In this document: one piece after another, positions 34,167 to 44,378 of the stretch | Layout: each line of letters starts with the position of its first letter | Numbering within the stretch: position 1 is the first letter of the stretch | Source: Marvinbryantia formatexigens DSM 14469 | GTDB lineage: Bacteria; Bacillota; Clostridia; Lachnospirales; Lachnospiraceae | Length of the DNA stretch: 64,000 nt | Assembly: GCF_025148285.1 (NCBI RefSeq) | Contig: NZ_CP102268.1 | Location: 2,831,001-2,895,000, forward strand | Direction of reading: 5' to 3' | Program-made: the position numbers and the translations under genes | Notes under the pieces: generated by a model | Databases searched by the model: none | Told to the model about the DNA's origin: nothing | The model's input: only the letters and a program-made list of their open reading frames with translations

Positions 34167-35288
34167 TTGTTATATATAAGACCGGATTATTATACGGAAT
34201 TTCACTGCACTGCCAGCGCCTGCGAGGATACCTGCTGCGCGGGCTGGCAGATTGTAATCGACAAAAAGTCACTGAAAAAATATAAGACGGTAAAGGGAAG
34301 CTTCCGGAGACGGCTGCGCCGTGGAACTGACTGGAAGGAGCAGGTTTTTCGTCAGAAGGAAGAAAAGCGCTGCGCGTTTCTGAATGATGAAAATTTGTGT
34401 GACCTTTATACCGCGCTGGGAAACGCAAATCTGTGCAGAACCTGCAGACGTTATCCGCGGCATATCGAGGAATTTGAGGGCGTGCGGGAAATCACGCTGT
34501 CCCTGTCGTGTCCGGAGGTTGCAAAAATTCTGATGCAGCATACTGCTCCTGTGACATTTCAGACGGCGGAAACAGCGCGGCAGGAAACCTATGAGGAGTT
34601 TGACGAACTGCTTTATTCCATGCTGTTTGACGCGCGCGATGTGATTCTGCGGATTCTGCAGAAGCGTGCGCTTCCGGTCGGTGTGCGGGAGCGGCTGTCC
34701 TACGGCATCGCACATGATATGCAAAGCCGCATAAACCGGGGAGAGCTGTTTGAATGCCGCCAGGTACTGGAAAAATATCAGAAAGAGACGGCAGAGCAGT
34801 TTGCCGGAGAGCGGATGTGCGAAGAGCAGGCGGATGCGGAAGGACGTTTTGCGGCGGCAAAAGAGAATTTCCGGGGGCTTTTTAAGCTGGAGCTGCTCCG
34901 GCAGGAGTGGGATGTGCAGCTTCTGGAGGTGGAGGAGCTTTTGTTCCTGGGGCATACGGCGCAGGAATATGCGCGGGCGACGGCGGAATTTCAAAGCTGG
35001 CTGGCAGAGAACTATCCCATGTGGGAAATCCAGAAGGAGCAGCTTCTGGTATATTTTGTGAGTACGTATTTCTGCGGGGCGGTCTATGACGGACAGGTGC
35101 TGCCCAAAATGAAAATGGCGCTGCTCGGCGCAGAAACCATTGAAGAAATTCTGAAAGCACGCTGGCTGAAAAATGGGCAGATGCTTGACGGAGAGGATAT
35201 TGTCGATGTGGTGTACCGCTACTCCCGTGAGGTGGAGCACTCGGACGATAATCTGAGGAAGATAGAAACGCTGCCGTTTTCTTTCTGA
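34167..35288 (+). CDS. FliB-like lysine-N-methylase
   Basis: A 373-residue protein resembling FliB, which methylates lysines of flagellin in Salmonella. The N-terminal cysteine-rich block FHCTASACEDTCCAGWQI, CAFLNDENLCDLY and LCRTCRRYPRHIEEFEG are diagnostic and may hold an iron-sulphur or zinc site. The start is TTG 34167 after AAGGGGGA. No flagellar genes are visible nearby. FliB homologues are common in Clostridia, often without flagella, so the true substrate may be another protein. Confidence 0.88.
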   Translation: MLYIRPDYYTEFHCTASACEDTCCAGWQIVIDKKSLKKYKTVKGSFRRRLRRGTDWKEQVFRQKEEKRCAFLNDENLCDLYTALGNANLCRTCRRYPRHIEEFEGVREITLSLSCPEVAKILMQHTAPVTFQTAETARQETYEEFDELLYSMLFDARDVILRILQKRALPVGVRERLSYGIAHDMQSRINRGELFECRQVLEKYQKETAEQFAGERMCEEQADAEGRFAAAKENFRGLFKLELLRQEWDVQLLEVEELLFLGHTAQEYARATAEFQSWLAENYPMWEIQKEQLLVYFVSTYFCGAVYDGQVLPKMKMALLGAETIEEILKARWLKNGQMLDGEDIVDVVYRYSREVEHSDDNLRKIETLPFSF

Positions 35289-35344
35289 AATATACAGGGA
35301 ATTATAAAAAATTGTCCAGAACCATAAAAAAAACATAAAAGCCG

Positions 35345-35372
35345 TTGACTTATTTTCTGTGGAAGGTACAAT
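35345..35372 (+). promoter_or_regulatory. Promoter of the DUF5685-DnaJ-DnaK operon
   Basis: TTGACT (35345-35350), 16 bp, TACAAT (35367-35372), 33 bp before the DUF5685 start. No CIRCE-type inverted repeat is seen, so HrcA control is not indicated. Confidence 0.65.
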
Positions 35373-35405
35373 TATCTGTAATGGACAAAATAAGGAGCAA
35401 AAGAA

Positions 35406-36230
35406 ATGTTTGGATATATCATTTGCAACAGAAAAGGGCTCTCGCAGGAAGAGCTGGACCGGTATCAGAAAGTATACTGCGGCTTGTGCAAAAGCCTGGG
35501 GGACCGGTTTGGGCAGATGGAGCGCATGAGCCTGAATTATGACATGACGTTTCTGATATTGTTTCTTTCCTCCCTGTATGAACCGGAGGAGACGGAACAA
35601 TGCTTCCGCTGCGCGGTACACCCCGCCCGGAAAAAGACGGCGGTGGAAAATATGTTTACTGAATACGCTGCGGATATGACGGTACTTTTATCTTATCATA
35701 AGTGTCTTGACGACTGGGAGGATGAACGCAGTCATCTGAAGTACCGCTACGCGAAGATAATGGAGAAAAGCTTCCGGAAAATCGTGCAGCAGTATCCAAG
35801 GCAGAGCCGGGCGGTGGCGGACAGCATCAAAGAGCTGGGTGTGATTGAAAAATGTCACACAAGTATGCCGGACGATGCGGTGAACTGTTCCGGGAAAATG
35901 CTTGCAGAGCTTTTTGTGTATAAGGAGGATTTCTGGAGCAACAGTCTGCGCACCTTCGGGTATGAGCTGGGAAGGTTTATCTATCTTATGGATGCTGTGA
36001 TGGATTACAAAAAGGATTTAAAGAAAAAGAATTATAATCCGCTGGTTGGTATGCAGAAAAAGCCGGAGGAAATGGAAGCGACACTGACGATGGCAATCGG
36101 AAATGCCACACATCAGTTTGAGAAGCTGCCGCTGGTGCAGGATGAGCACCTGCTGAAAAATATTTTGTACGGCGGAGTATGGCAGCAATACTACGCACGG
36201 ATACTGGGAAAGGAGAAATCCCATGATTGA
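35406..36230 (+). CDS. DUF5685-family protein
   Basis: A 274-residue helical protein. [33 protein letters not shown] and [10 protein letters not shown] with several cysteines are the recurring DUF5685 features, as is [19 protein letters not shown] near residues 187-203. The last part resembles a helical-bundle isoprenoid-type fold with DD-like acids (KCLDDWEDE), but catalysis is unproven. Its stop overlaps the DnaJ-like start by eight bases, and a DnaK gene follows, so it may be a client or cofactor of that chaperone pair. Confidence 0.82.
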   Translation: MFGYIICNRKGLSQEELDRYQKVYCGLCKSLGDRFGQMERMSLNYDMTFLILFLSSLYEPEETEQCFRCAVHPARKKTAVENMFTEYAADMTVLLSYHKCLDDWEDERSHLKYRYAKIMEKSFRKIVQQYPRQSRAVADSIKELGVIEKCHTSMPDDAVNCSGKMLAELFVYKEDFWSNSLRTFGYELGRFIYLMDAVMDYKKDLKKKNYNPLVGMQKKPEEMEATLTMAIGNATHQFEKLPLVQDEHLLKNILYGGVWQQYYARILGKEKSHD

Positions 36231-37068
36231 CGACCCATATAAGGTACTCGGCGTGTCAAGGGACGCGACGAAGGATGAAATAAAGCGGGCATACCGCAAA
36301 AAGGCGAAGGAATATCACCCGGACCTGCATCCGGACGACCCGGTGGCTGCCGAAAAGATGAACGAGGTAAATGAAGCATATGATATGTTGAATAACCCGG
36401 AAAAATATCAGAACCGTCAGCAGTCGCGCGGTCCCGGCAGCTCCTATGGCGGAAGCGGCTACGGAGGCGGCAACGGCAGTTATGGCGGAAGCGGTTATGG
36501 AAACGGTTCCGGCGGCTATGGCGGAAGCGGCGGCTATGGAAACGGTTCCGGCGGCTACGGCGGAAACGGCGGCTATGGAAATGGTTCCGGCGGCTACGGC
36601 AGACAGCAGGGCGGTTATGGAGGCTATGGCGGTTTTGGCGGTTTTGATTTTGACGACATGTTTGGCTTCGGACAGACGCGGGAAATGCCGCGACCGAGCG
36701 CGCAGCCGCAGGACAGCGCCGACATCCGGCAGGCAATCGACTTCATCAATATGAAACAATACAGCTACGCAAACCAGACGCTGAACAGCATTGTCAGCGC
36801 AAACCGCAACGCAAGGTGGTTTTATCTGAGCGCGCTTGCCAATTACGGGCTGGGCAATACGATTCTGGCGGTAGAGCAGATTCAGAAGGCGCTGCAGAGA
36901 GAGCCGGATAATACCGTTTACCGGCAGACGCTTCAATGTATGCAGCAGACCGGGGACACTTATAATCAGAACGGGCAGGAATATCAGAAATATGCGGACG
37001 GTTTCAGCCGGATGTGCATGAGCTTCTGTTTGCTGCAGTTCTTCTGCACTTTCTGCCGCTGCTGCTAG
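36223..37068 (+). CDS. J-domain protein with Gly-rich repeats and TPR-like tail
   Basis: A 281-residue co-chaperone. The J domain occupies residues 1-65 with the essential HPD at 32-34 ([11 protein letters not shown]). Residues ~70-145 are a low-complexity Gly/Tyr/Asn/Ser region built from repeated [12 protein letters not shown]-like units, which are also visible as DNA repeats. The C-terminal part (about 165-245) is TPR-like helices ([34 protein letters not shown]-like), ending in a short Cys-rich hydrophobic tail. There is no zinc finger or classical substrate domain, so it is a class III J protein. It probably drives the ATPase of the DnaK encoded next. Confidence 0.9.
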   Translation: MIDDPYKVLGVSRDATKDEIKRAYRKKAKEYHPDLHPDDPVAAEKMNEVNEAYDMLNNPEKYQNRQQSRGPGSSYGGSGYGGGNGSYGGSGYGNGSGGYGGSGGYGNGSGGYGGNGGYGNGSGGYGRQQGGYGGYGGFGGFDFDDMFGFGQTREMPRPSAQPQDSADIRQAIDFINMKQYSYANQTLNSIVSANRNARWFYLSALANYGLGNTILAVEQIQKALQREPDNTVYRQTLQCMQQTGDTYNQNGQEYQKYADGFSRMCMSFCLLQFFCTFCRCC

Positions 37069-37170
37069 AGAGCAGAGAAAATGAAAAGTCACAGATTATT
37101 TCGGCAAATCCGGTTCAGATAACGGGAAATTGCTCCGGCATGACCGGACCAGATAACAGGAGGAAGAATT

Positions 37171-38931
37171 TTGGGTAAAGTAATTGGAATTGACCTTGGA
37201 ACAACAAACAGCTGCGTATCGGTTGTGGAAAACGGGGAGCCGGTGATTATCCCGTCCGCCTCCGGCGCGATGACAACGCCGAGCGTGGTGGCATTTTCAA
37301 AAGCAGGCGAGCGCATTGTCGGGGATGCGGCGCGCAGACAGGCGGTGACGAATACCGACCGCACAATCAGCTCCGTGAAACGTCACATGGGGACCAACTG
37401 GAGCATCCGCATCGACGGAAAAGAATACAAGCCGCAGACCATCAGCGCCATGATTCTTATGCAGCTTAAAAAAGACGCGGAGAGCTTTACCGGGGAGCCG
37501 GTGACAGATGCGGTCATTACGGTTCCGGCATATTTTAATGATATCCAGCGGCAGGCGACAAAGGACGCCGGGCGCATCGCCGGACTGAATGTAAAGCGTA
37601 TTATTAATGAGCCGACCAGTGCGGCGCTGTCCTACGGACTGAATCACGGGGAGCCGCAGAAGGTAATGGTTTACGACCTGGGCGGCGGTACCTTTGATGT
37701 TTCTGTGATTGAAATCGGCGAGGGCGTTATCGAGGTGCTTGCGACGGCGGGCGACAATCATCTGGGCGGCGATGATTTTGACGCGCGCGTTCGTGACTGG
37801 CTGGTGCGAAGCTTCCGCGAAGAACATCATATAGATTTAACACGTGACATTGCGGCGATGACGAGAGTGACCGAGGCGGCGGAGCAGGCGAAAAAGACGC
37901 TTTCCACCGCGGACAGTGCACATATTGAACTGCCGTACCTCACCACGGGCAGGGAAGGCCCGGTGCACATGGACGTTGTGCTTACGCGCGCCAAGTTTGA
38001 GGAGTTGATCAGGGATCTGATTGAGCGGACGGCGGGACCGGTGCAGAGCGCTTTAAACGACGCCGGAATTGCCGCTTCCGAGCTGGGAAAAGTGCTGCTT
38101 GTCGGCGGTTCTACCAGAGTGCCGGCAATCCAGGCAAAGGTGCGTGCTCTTACCGGAAAGGAGCCATCCCGGAATATCAATCCGGATGAGTGTGTGGCGA
38201 AGGGCGCGGCGATTCTCGGAAGCACGCTGCAGGGGAATGCGCTGGTGACAGCGGGCACCGGACAGGATCTGCTGCTTCTGGATGTGATTCCGCTCAGTCT
38301 TTCTATTGAGACGGTGGGCGGCGTTGCCACCCGTCTGATAGAGCGCAATTCCACGCTGCCGACACGCTTTTCGCGGGTATTTTCCACAGCGGCGCCGTAT
38401 CAGCGCGATGTGGAGATACATGTGCTTCAGGGAGAACGCCCGATGGCGAAGGATAATAAAACTATCGGAAAATTCCGCCTGAAGGGAATCAAGCGTGCGC
38501 CTGCCGGTGTGCCGCAGATAGAGGTAACGTTCGACATCGATACAAACGGCATCCTGACAGTTTCGGCGAAGGATCTGGACACCGGAAAGGAGCAGTCCAT
38601 CACGATTACGGCGAATGACCGTATGTCGGAGGCGGAAATCGAACAGGCAATCCGTGACGCGAGCGAATACGCCGGGCAGGACCAGATGCGCGTGGATGCG
38701 ATGGAGCTGACGCGCGAAGCGCAGAGCCTGGTAACACAGGTGCAGCGTGCGCTGAAGGAAGAAAAGAAGAATTTGGACAAGGCGGACAAAAAGCAGATTA
38801 AAAATGACTGCAACACATTGCAGAAGTTACTTAATAAATGCCGCCTGGATAAAATCTCCGAATCGGAGCTGGAGGAAATCCGCAGGGCGAAGGAGCAGCT
38901 CACACAGTCTGCTACACAGATTATATCATAA
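37171..38931 (+). CDS. Hsp70-family chaperone, DnaK paralogue
   Basis: A 586-residue Hsp70. The ATPase domain has [13 protein letters not shown] (phosphate 1), [35 protein letters not shown] (phosphate 2) and [15 protein letters not shown] (adenosine). The substrate domain has [15 protein letters not shown] and a short helical lid without the acidic C-terminal tail. The start is TTG 37171 after AGGAGGAAG. Its clustering with DUF5685 and a class III J protein, with no grpE or hrcA, suggests a specialised second DnaK rather than the heat-shock one. A strong terminator follows. Confidence 0.93.
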   Translation: MGKVIGIDLGTTNSCVSVVENGEPVIIPSASGAMTTPSVVAFSKAGERIVGDAARRQAVTNTDRTISSVKRHMGTNWSIRIDGKEYKPQTISAMILMQLKKDAESFTGEPVTDAVITVPAYFNDIQRQATKDAGRIAGLNVKRIINEPTSAALSYGLNHGEPQKVMVYDLGGGTFDVSVIEIGEGVIEVLATAGDNHLGGDDFDARVRDWLVRSFREEHHIDLTRDIAAMTRVTEAAEQAKKTLSTADSAHIELPYLTTGREGPVHMDVVLTRAKFEELIRDLIERTAGPVQSALNDAGIAASELGKVLLVGGSTRVPAIQAKVRALTGKEPSRNINPDECVAKGAAILGSTLQGNALVTAGTGQDLLLLDVIPLSLSIETVGGVATRLIERNSTLPTRFSRVFSTAAPYQRDVEIHVLQGERPMAKDNKTIGKFRLKGIKRAPAGVPQIEVTFDIDTNGILTVSAKDLDTGKEQSITITANDRMSEAEIEQAIRDASEYAGQDQMRVDAMELTREAQSLVTQVQRALKEEKKNLDKADKKQIKNDCNTLQKLLNKCRLDKISESELEEIRRAKEQLTQSATQIIS

Positions 38932-38943
38932 GTAAAAAATTTT

Positions 38944-38976
38944 ATCCCCCCACCGGGCTTGTGGGGGGATTTTTTT
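38944..38976 (+). terminator. Terminator of the chaperone operon
   Basis: A perfect 10-bp stem (ATCCCCCCAC / GTGGGGGGAT, loop CGGGCTT) runs into TTTTTT, 13 bases after the dnaK-type stop. Confidence 0.93.
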
Positions 38977-39043
38977 GTGGTTATAATGTACAAAACCGGT
39001 TTTTTACGAAAACTTTATGTGATAAAGAAGGGGGTAACACAGT

Positions 39044-40624
39044 ATGAGGTTACGAAAAATAATGGGATTTTTGTGTGCTGTTTCTGCGGCGCTTGTACTT
39101 GGCACGGGAACAACGGCGCTTGCAGGTGCGGACGACAGCTCGGTGATCGTGACGATGCCAGCCAGCTCAGAACCGGCATCGGGGTTTGACCCGGCTTATG
39201 GCTGGGGAGCGGGCGAGCATATGCACGAGCCGTTGATTCAGAGCACGCTGGTGCGCACCACGACGGATCTGTCCATTGAAAATGACCTGGCGACGGAATA
39301 TTCCTGCAGCGAGGATGGGCTGATTTGGACGGTAAAAATCCGTGATGATGTGAAGTTTACGGACGGAGAACCGCTGACGGCGCAGGATGTTGCATTTACC
39401 TATAATAACTGCCGGGATAACAGCTCGGTAAATGATTTTACCATGTTGAAGGAAGCGGTGGCGGTGGATGATACTACGGTAGAATTTCATATGAATACGC
39501 CGTACTCCATCTGGCCGTATACGATGGCAATCGTCGGTATTGTGCCGGAGCACGCCTATGACGAAAATTACGGATGGAATCCCATCGGTTCCGGACGTTA
39601 CATTATGAAGCAGTGGGATCAGGGACAGCAGGTGATTTTTGAGGCAAATCCCGATTATTACGGGGAGGCGCCGAAAATCCAGAAAGTGACAGTCCTGTTT
39701 ATGGAAGAAGATGCAGCACTGGCGGCGGCAATGGCGGGACAGGTGGATGTTGCGCATACCGCGGCGGCATACAGTGATATGGATATAGCGGGCTACAATC
39801 TGCTGAGTGTGGAAACGGTGGATAACCGCGGCATTAACCTTCCGACGATTGAGCCGACAGAAATTGACGGCGTTACTTATGGAAATGCATTAACATGTGA
39901 TGTGAATGTGCGCCGGGCAATCAATCTTGCCATCGACCGGGAGGAAATGATTGCAAATGTCTTAAACGGTTATGGCACGGCGGCGTACAGCGTATGTGAT
40001 AAGATGCCGTGGTACAATGATGCGGCGGAGACGGAATATAACCTCGACGAGGCGAAGCGGCTGATGGAGGAAGCAGGCTGGACGGAAGGAGCGGACGGTA
40101 TCCGGGAAAAGGATGGCGTGCGCGCAGAGCTTACGCTGATGTTTTCCAACGGCGATTCGGTCCGGCAGGCGCTGGCGGAGGATACCGCTAACCAGCTGAA
40201 AGAGCTTGGCATTGATGTGACGACAGAGGGCGTGGGCTGGGATACCGCCTACACGCGAGCACAGTCGGATGCGCTTGTCTGGGGCTGGGGTGCGCACACG
40301 CCGATGGAGCTTTACAACATTTATCACACAACGGACAGCGGGCTGGCGGAGCTTTCGCCCTACGCAAATGAAACGGTGGACGCCTACATGGATGAGGCGC
40401 TGCAGGCAGATAATCTGGAGGATGCCTACGAGTTGTGGAAAAAAGCGCAGTGGGATGGCGAGACCGGCATCACACAGGAGGGGGATATCCCGTGGATATG
40501 GCTGTGCAACGTTGACCATCTTTATTTTGTGCGCGACGGTCTGACCGTAGCAGAACAGAAAATTCATCCGCACGGACATGGCTGGTCGATTATCAATAAC
40601 GTAGACGAGTGGGAATGGGAGTAA
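39044..40624 (+). CDS. ABC transporter substrate-binding protein (SBP family 5)
   Basis: A 526-residue extracellular binding protein of the peptide/nickel (DppA/NikA) family. The signal peptide is residues 1-27 (FLCAVSAALVLGTGTTALA); there is no lipobox cysteine, which is unusual for a Gram-positive binding protein. Family motifs include LATEYSCSEDGLIWTVKIRDDVKFTDGEPLTAQDV (in part), GSGRYIMKQW and VRRAINLAIDREEM. The C-terminal HPHGHGWSIINN is histidine-rich. Together with the His-rich tail on the downstream ATPase this hints at a metal or metallophore load rather than peptide. Four transporter genes follow in order. Confidence 0.88.
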   Translation: MRLRKIMGFLCAVSAALVLGTGTTALAGADDSSVIVTMPASSEPASGFDPAYGWGAGEHMHEPLIQSTLVRTTTDLSIENDLATEYSCSEDGLIWTVKIRDDVKFTDGEPLTAQDVAFTYNNCRDNSSVNDFTMLKEAVAVDDTTVEFHMNTPYSIWPYTMAIVGIVPEHAYDENYGWNPIGSGRYIMKQWDQGQQVIFEANPDYYGEAPKIQKVTVLFMEEDAALAAAMAGQVDVAHTAAAYSDMDIAGYNLLSVETVDNRGINLPTIEPTEIDGVTYGNALTCDVNVRRAINLAIDREEMIANVLNGYGTAAYSVCDKMPWYNDAAETEYNLDEAKRLMEEAGWTEGADGIREKDGVRAELTLMFSNGDSVRQALAEDTANQLKELGIDVTTEGVGWDTAYTRAQSDALVWGWGAHTPMELYNIYHTTDSGLAELSPYANETVDAYMDEALQADNLEDAYELWKKAQWDGETGITQEGDIPWIWLCNVDHLYFVRDGLTVAEQKIHPHGHGWSIINNVDEWEWE

Positions 40625-40633
40625 TCAGTTTTT

Positions 40634-41626
40634 ATGAAACACAACTTATTGTTTGCCGGGAAAAACTTTATCAGAATGCTTCTTTTGCTGGTGGCGGTGA
40701 GCGTGGCGACCTTTGCGCTGGTATCCGCCTCGCCGATTGACCCGCTGCAGGCGAACGTGGGGCAGGCGGCGCTCGGCAGTATGAGCGAGGCGCAGAAGGA
40801 AAAGCTGCGCTCCTACTGGGGCGTTGACGAGCCGCCCGTCCAGCGTTACCTGAACTGGGCGAAGGATGCCCTGCGGGGGGATTTCGGTACCTCGCTGCTT
40901 TACCGTCGGCCGGTAACGGAGGTGATTGCGGTGAAGCTGTCGAATTCCCTGTTTCTGATGGGGCTGGCGTGGGTGATTTCCGGGCTGCTTGGTTTTCTGC
41001 TCGGAGTGCTTGCCGGAGTTTTCCGCGGCAGACTTGTGGATAAAGTGGTGAAGGGTTACTGTCTGGTGATCGCGAGCACGCCCTCCTTCTGGCTGGCGCT
41101 GCTGCTTCTGCTGATTTTCAGCGTATGGCTGAAGGTGCTTCCTATCGGCTTAAGCGTGCCGATTGGGGTGGAAGCGTCCGGCGTGACCTTTCTGGACCGC
41201 GTGCGTCACGCGATTCTTCCGGCGCTGACGCTGAGCATCACCGGGGTATCTAATATTGCCCTGCATACGCGGGAAAAAATGATTGATATCATGGAGAGCG
41301 ACTATGTGCTGTTTGCTCAGGCGCGCGGGGAAAAAACGGGCAGTATCGTGCGCAGGCACGCGCTGCGCAATGTGTTGCTTCCGGCGCTGACGCTGCAGTT
41401 TACATCCATCAGCGAGATTATCGGCGGTTCGGTGCTGGTGGAGCAGGTCTTTTCCTATCCGGGGCTGGGACAGGCAGCCGTGGCGGCGGGCACCGGCAGC
41501 GATGTGCCGCTTCTGATGGGCATTACGCTGATTACGGCGGCAATCGTCTTTTTCGGCAATTTTATTGCGAATCTTTTGTACGGCGTGGTTGACCCGCGCA
41601 TCCGGAGAGGAGGGCGCGGGGCATGA
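40634..41626 (+). CDS. ABC transporter permease (DppB/NikB type)
   Basis: A 330-residue permease with six membrane helices. It shows the N-terminal FIRMLLLLVAVSVATFALVSASPIDP start, then the GxxxR-type cytoplasmic loop QARGEKTGSIVRRHALRNVLLP that docks on the ATPase, and the terminal NLLYGVVDPRIR. It starts 10 bp after the binding-protein stop and its own stop overlaps the next permease start (ATGA). Confidence 0.92.
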   Translation: MKHNLLFAGKNFIRMLLLLVAVSVATFALVSASPIDPLQANVGQAALGSMSEAQKEKLRSYWGVDEPPVQRYLNWAKDALRGDFGTSLLYRRPVTEVIAVKLSNSLFLMGLAWVISGLLGFLLGVLAGVFRGRLVDKVVKGYCLVIASTPSFWLALLLLLIFSVWLKVLPIGLSVPIGVEASGVTFLDRVRHAILPALTLSITGVSNIALHTREKMIDIMESDYVLFAQARGEKTGSIVRRHALRNVLLPALTLQFTSISEIIGGSVLVEQVFSYPGLGQAAVAAGTGSDVPLLMGITLITAAIVFFGNFIANLLYGVVDPRIRRGGRGA

Positions 41627-42489
41627 AACAGAGGTTAAACCAGAGGCAGAAGGCGCATAGCGTGAAGCAGAGATTAAACCAGAGGCAGAGAGCGCGGATA
41701 TTGCTGATATTTTCTGTGATATTTCTGGCGGGCGTGGCAATCGCGGGAATTCTCTGTCACGATGCCGCGATGGAGACGGATTTCTCGCGAAAAAATCTGA
41801 TGCCGTGCCTGGCGTATCCGTTCGGCACGGACTGGCTTGGCAGAAATATGCTGTACCGCACGCTGACCGGTCTGTCCATGAGTATTCTGATTGGCGTCTG
41901 CGCAGCAGGCGTCAGCGCGGTGATGGCGTTGTTTCTCGGCATTGCCGCGGCGGTATTCGGGAAAAAGGTGGACGCCGTAATCAGCTTTGTGATTGACGGG
42001 ATTCTGGGAATACCACATATTCTTTTGTTAATTCTGATTTCCTACGCCTGCGGCAAGGGACTGAAGGGCGTAATTATCGGCGTGGCGCTGACGCACTGGA
42101 CGTCGCTTGCCAGGCTGATACGGGCGGAGGTTATGCAGCTTCGTCAGAGCGAATATATTCTGATTGCGGAAAAGCTGGGACAGAGCAAATGGAAAATTGC
42201 CGTGAAGCATATGTTTCCGCATCTTCTGCCGCAGTTTCTGGTGGGTCTGGTGCTGATGTTCCCGCACGCGATTCTGCATGAATCGAGCATTACCTTTCTC
42301 GGCTTCGGGCTTTCCTCGGAACAGCCGGCAATCGGTGTGATTCTGTCGGAGAGCATGACCTACTTAATTATGGGCAAATGGTGGCTGGCGCTGTTTCCGG
42401 GCATTATGCTGGTGCTGACAGTGGCGCTGTTTGACCTTGGCGGAAATGCGCTGCGCAGGCTGCTCGACCCGAACAGCGTTCATGCATAG
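41623..42489 (+). CDS. ABC transporter permease (DppC/NikC type)
   Basis: A 288-residue permease partner. After a charged repeat-rich N-terminus (two copies of KQRLNQRQ), it has a first helix at about 25-47, DFSRKNLMPCLAYPFGTDWLGRN, the docking loop RQSEYILIAEKLGQSKWKIAVKHM and terminal GNALRRLLDPN. It is coupled to the upstream permease by an ATGA overlap. The duplicated N-terminal KQRLNQRQ arises from a 39-bp DNA repeat at about 41623-41690. Confidence 0.92.
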   Translation: MKQRLNQRQKAHSVKQRLNQRQRARILLIFSVIFLAGVAIAGILCHDAAMETDFSRKNLMPCLAYPFGTDWLGRNMLYRTLTGLSMSILIGVCAAGVSAVMALFLGIAAAVFGKKVDAVISFVIDGILGIPHILLLILISYACGKGLKGVIIGVALTHWTSLARLIRAEVMQLRQSEYILIAEKLGQSKWKIAVKHMFPHLLPQFLVGLVLMFPHAILHESSITFLGFGLSSEQPAIGVILSESMTYLIMGKWWLALFPGIMLVLTVALFDLGGNALRRLLDPNSVHA

Positions 42490-42559
42490 GTTTTATGTCT
42501 GGGCAGGTTGTCCGCTTTGCAAACCTGCCACAGAAAGTGTCTTCATACAGGAGGATTTT

Positions 42560-43621
42560 ATGAGCTGTACAGAAAAACGTCACATTCTGGAAATCGACGA
42601 GCTGTCGGTTTCCTTTCTGCAATATGAGAATGATTACAGCAGCCGTCAGATAGAGCTGCCGGTGATTTCCAGACTGTCTGTCTCCGTGCACGAGGGCGAA
42701 ATCGTGGCGGTGGTCGGCTCCAGCGGCTCCGGCAAAAGCCTGCTGGCACATGCGATTCTCGGAATGCTCCCATACAATGCGAAAACAGACGGTCAGATGT
42801 ACTTTGACGGAGAGCTTCTGACGGAGGAAAAGAGGAAGGAGCTTCGCGGAAATAAGATCGCGTTTGTCCCCCAGAGCACAACCTACCTAGACCCGCTGAT
42901 GAAGGTGGGCGAGCAGGTGAGCCAGGGCAGGAAAAATGCGGCGCGCCGCGAGCGTCAGAGGTCACTTTTTGCACGCTACGGTCTGGGAAAGGACGTGGAC
43001 AATAAGTATCCTTTTGAGTGCTCCGGAGGTATGACGCGCCGTGTGCTTCTTACGTCGGCGCTGATGGGCGAGCCGGAACTGATTATCGCGGATGAGCCGA
43101 CGCCGGGCATGGACCTGGCTCTGGCAAAGAAATCAATGGAGGATTTCCGCACCTTTGCGGATGAGGGGCATGGTGTGTTACTTATCACACATGATATCGA
43201 GCTGGCTCTGGAGGTGGCGGACCGGGTCGCCGTGTTTTATGCGGGGACAACGATTGAGGAAGCGCCGGTCGCGGATTTTGCTTCGGAAGAAACGCTGCGT
43301 CATCCCTACACAAAGGCTCTGTGGCGGGCGATGCCGCAAAATGGTTTTGAGCCGCTTCCGGGCGTGCAGCCCTATGTAAAAGATATGCCGCAGGGCTGTC
43401 CGTTTGGTCCGCGCTGCAGCATGTACTGTGAAAAATGCAGCGGTGATATACCTATGCGGCGAGTGGGCTGCGCGACAGTACGCTGCGTACAGTATACGGG
43501 CGAACCGCTGGCGGTGGAGGCGCATCATACGCATTATGAGACGGCGGCGGAAAAGTCTCATACACATTATGAGGCTGCGGAGCCATCAGTGGAGGCGCAT
43601 CATACAGGAGGACATTTATGA
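42560..43621 (+). CDS. ABC transporter ATP-binding protein with His-rich tail
   Basis: A 353-residue ATPase of the DppD/NikD type. Walker A is GSSGSGKSLL, the Q loop VPQSTTYLDP, the signature ECSGGMTRR and Walker B LIIADEPTPGMD, with switch His in LLITHD. The oligopeptide-type C-terminal extension has CPFGPRCSMYCEKC. The last ~35 residues contain repeated HHTHYE, HTHYE and HHTGGH units, encoded by duplicated DNA (GTGGAGGCGCATCATAC at 43514-43530 and 43589-43605). This tail may bind nickel, zinc or similar. ATG 42560 has AGGAGG upstream; the longer frame from 42431 overlaps the permease and lacks one. Confidence 0.9.
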   Translation: MSCTEKRHILEIDELSVSFLQYENDYSSRQIELPVISRLSVSVHEGEIVAVVGSSGSGKSLLAHAILGMLPYNAKTDGQMYFDGELLTEEKRKELRGNKIAFVPQSTTYLDPLMKVGEQVSQGRKNAARRERQRSLFARYGLGKDVDNKYPFECSGGMTRRVLLTSALMGEPELIIADEPTPGMDLALAKKSMEDFRTFADEGHGVLLITHDIELALEVADRVAVFYAGTTIEEAPVADFASEETLRHPYTKALWRAMPQNGFEPLPGVQPYVKDMPQGCPFGPRCSMYCEKCSGDIPMRRVGCATVRCVQYTGEPLAVEAHHTHYETAAEKSHTHYEAAEPSVEAHHTGGHL

Positions 43622-44214
43622 TACTCGAAGGACGCAATTTAACATTTTCTTATGAGGAGAAAGAAGGAACCGTTTTTCAGAATGTGTCCTTAAAGGTGGA
43701 AAGCGGCGAGCGCGCGGCAATTCTGGGACCGAGTGGCTTTGGCAAGACGACGCTCTGCAAAATCCTGGCGGGCTATCTGAAGCCGCAGGCGGGCGAGGTG
43801 CTTCTGGATGGAAAGCCGCTGCCGAAGAAAGGCTATTGTCCGGTACAGATGATCTGGCAGCACCCGGAGCGCGCGGTGAATCCGCGCCTGCGCATGAGAG
43901 ACACGCTGGCGGACGGACAGGAGATTGAAGAGCGCATCATCCGGGAGCTTGGTATCGAGCAGGACTGGATGAACCGCTATCCGCAGGAGCTGTCCGGCGG
44001 CGAGCTCCAGCGTTTCTGCATTGCCCGCGCTCTCGGACGCGATACAAGATTTCTGATTGCGGATGAAATCAGCACCATGCTGGATATGATTACGCAGAGC
44101 CAGATATGGAATTTTCTGCTGAAAGAAACAAAAGAGCGGGAAATCGGACTGATTGTCGTATCGCACAGCGAGCCGCTGCTGCAGAAGATTGCGGCACGGA
44201 GTATCCGTTTTTAA
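43618..44214 (+). CDS. ABC transporter ATP-binding protein (DppF/NikE type)
   Basis: A compact 198-residue second ATPase of the importer. Walker A GPSGFGKTTL, Q loop MIWQHPERAVNP, signature ELSGGELQR, Walker B FLIADEISTMLD and switch His in VVSHSE are intact. It is shorter than most DppF proteins because it lacks the C-terminal oligopeptide extension. The start overlaps the previous stop (ATGA). The two ATPases probably form a heterodimer. Confidence 0.9.
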   Translation: MILEGRNLTFSYEEKEGTVFQNVSLKVESGERAAILGPSGFGKTTLCKILAGYLKPQAGEVLLDGKPLPKKGYCPVQMIWQHPERAVNPRLRMRDTLADGQEIEERIIRELGIEQDWMNRYPQELSGGELQRFCIARALGRDTRFLIADEISTMLDMITQSQIWNFLLKETKEREIGLIVVSHSEPLLQKIAARSIRF

Positions 44215-44378
44215 ACGGACAGGCATAGTAACAGGGCAGCCTGGCTGAACTGTTACCAGTCATAGTGAAATGTTTTGACTTATGTGATAAAAATCTTGCG
44301 AATCCCAGGAACATGCTATACAATAATAGATAAATAGCAATCGTGGAAAATATCACTTAAAAAGAGGGAGGGTTCAGG

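Noticed and set aside
35289-35405. CIRCE element before the DnaJ-DnaK operon
   Set aside because: The characteristic 9-9-9 inverted repeat is not found; only a plain promoter is seen.
34269-35621. 450-codon minus-strand frame across the FliB-like gene
   Set aside because: The plus-strand protein is clearly FliB-like; the antisense product is Arg/Gln/His-rich shadow sequence.
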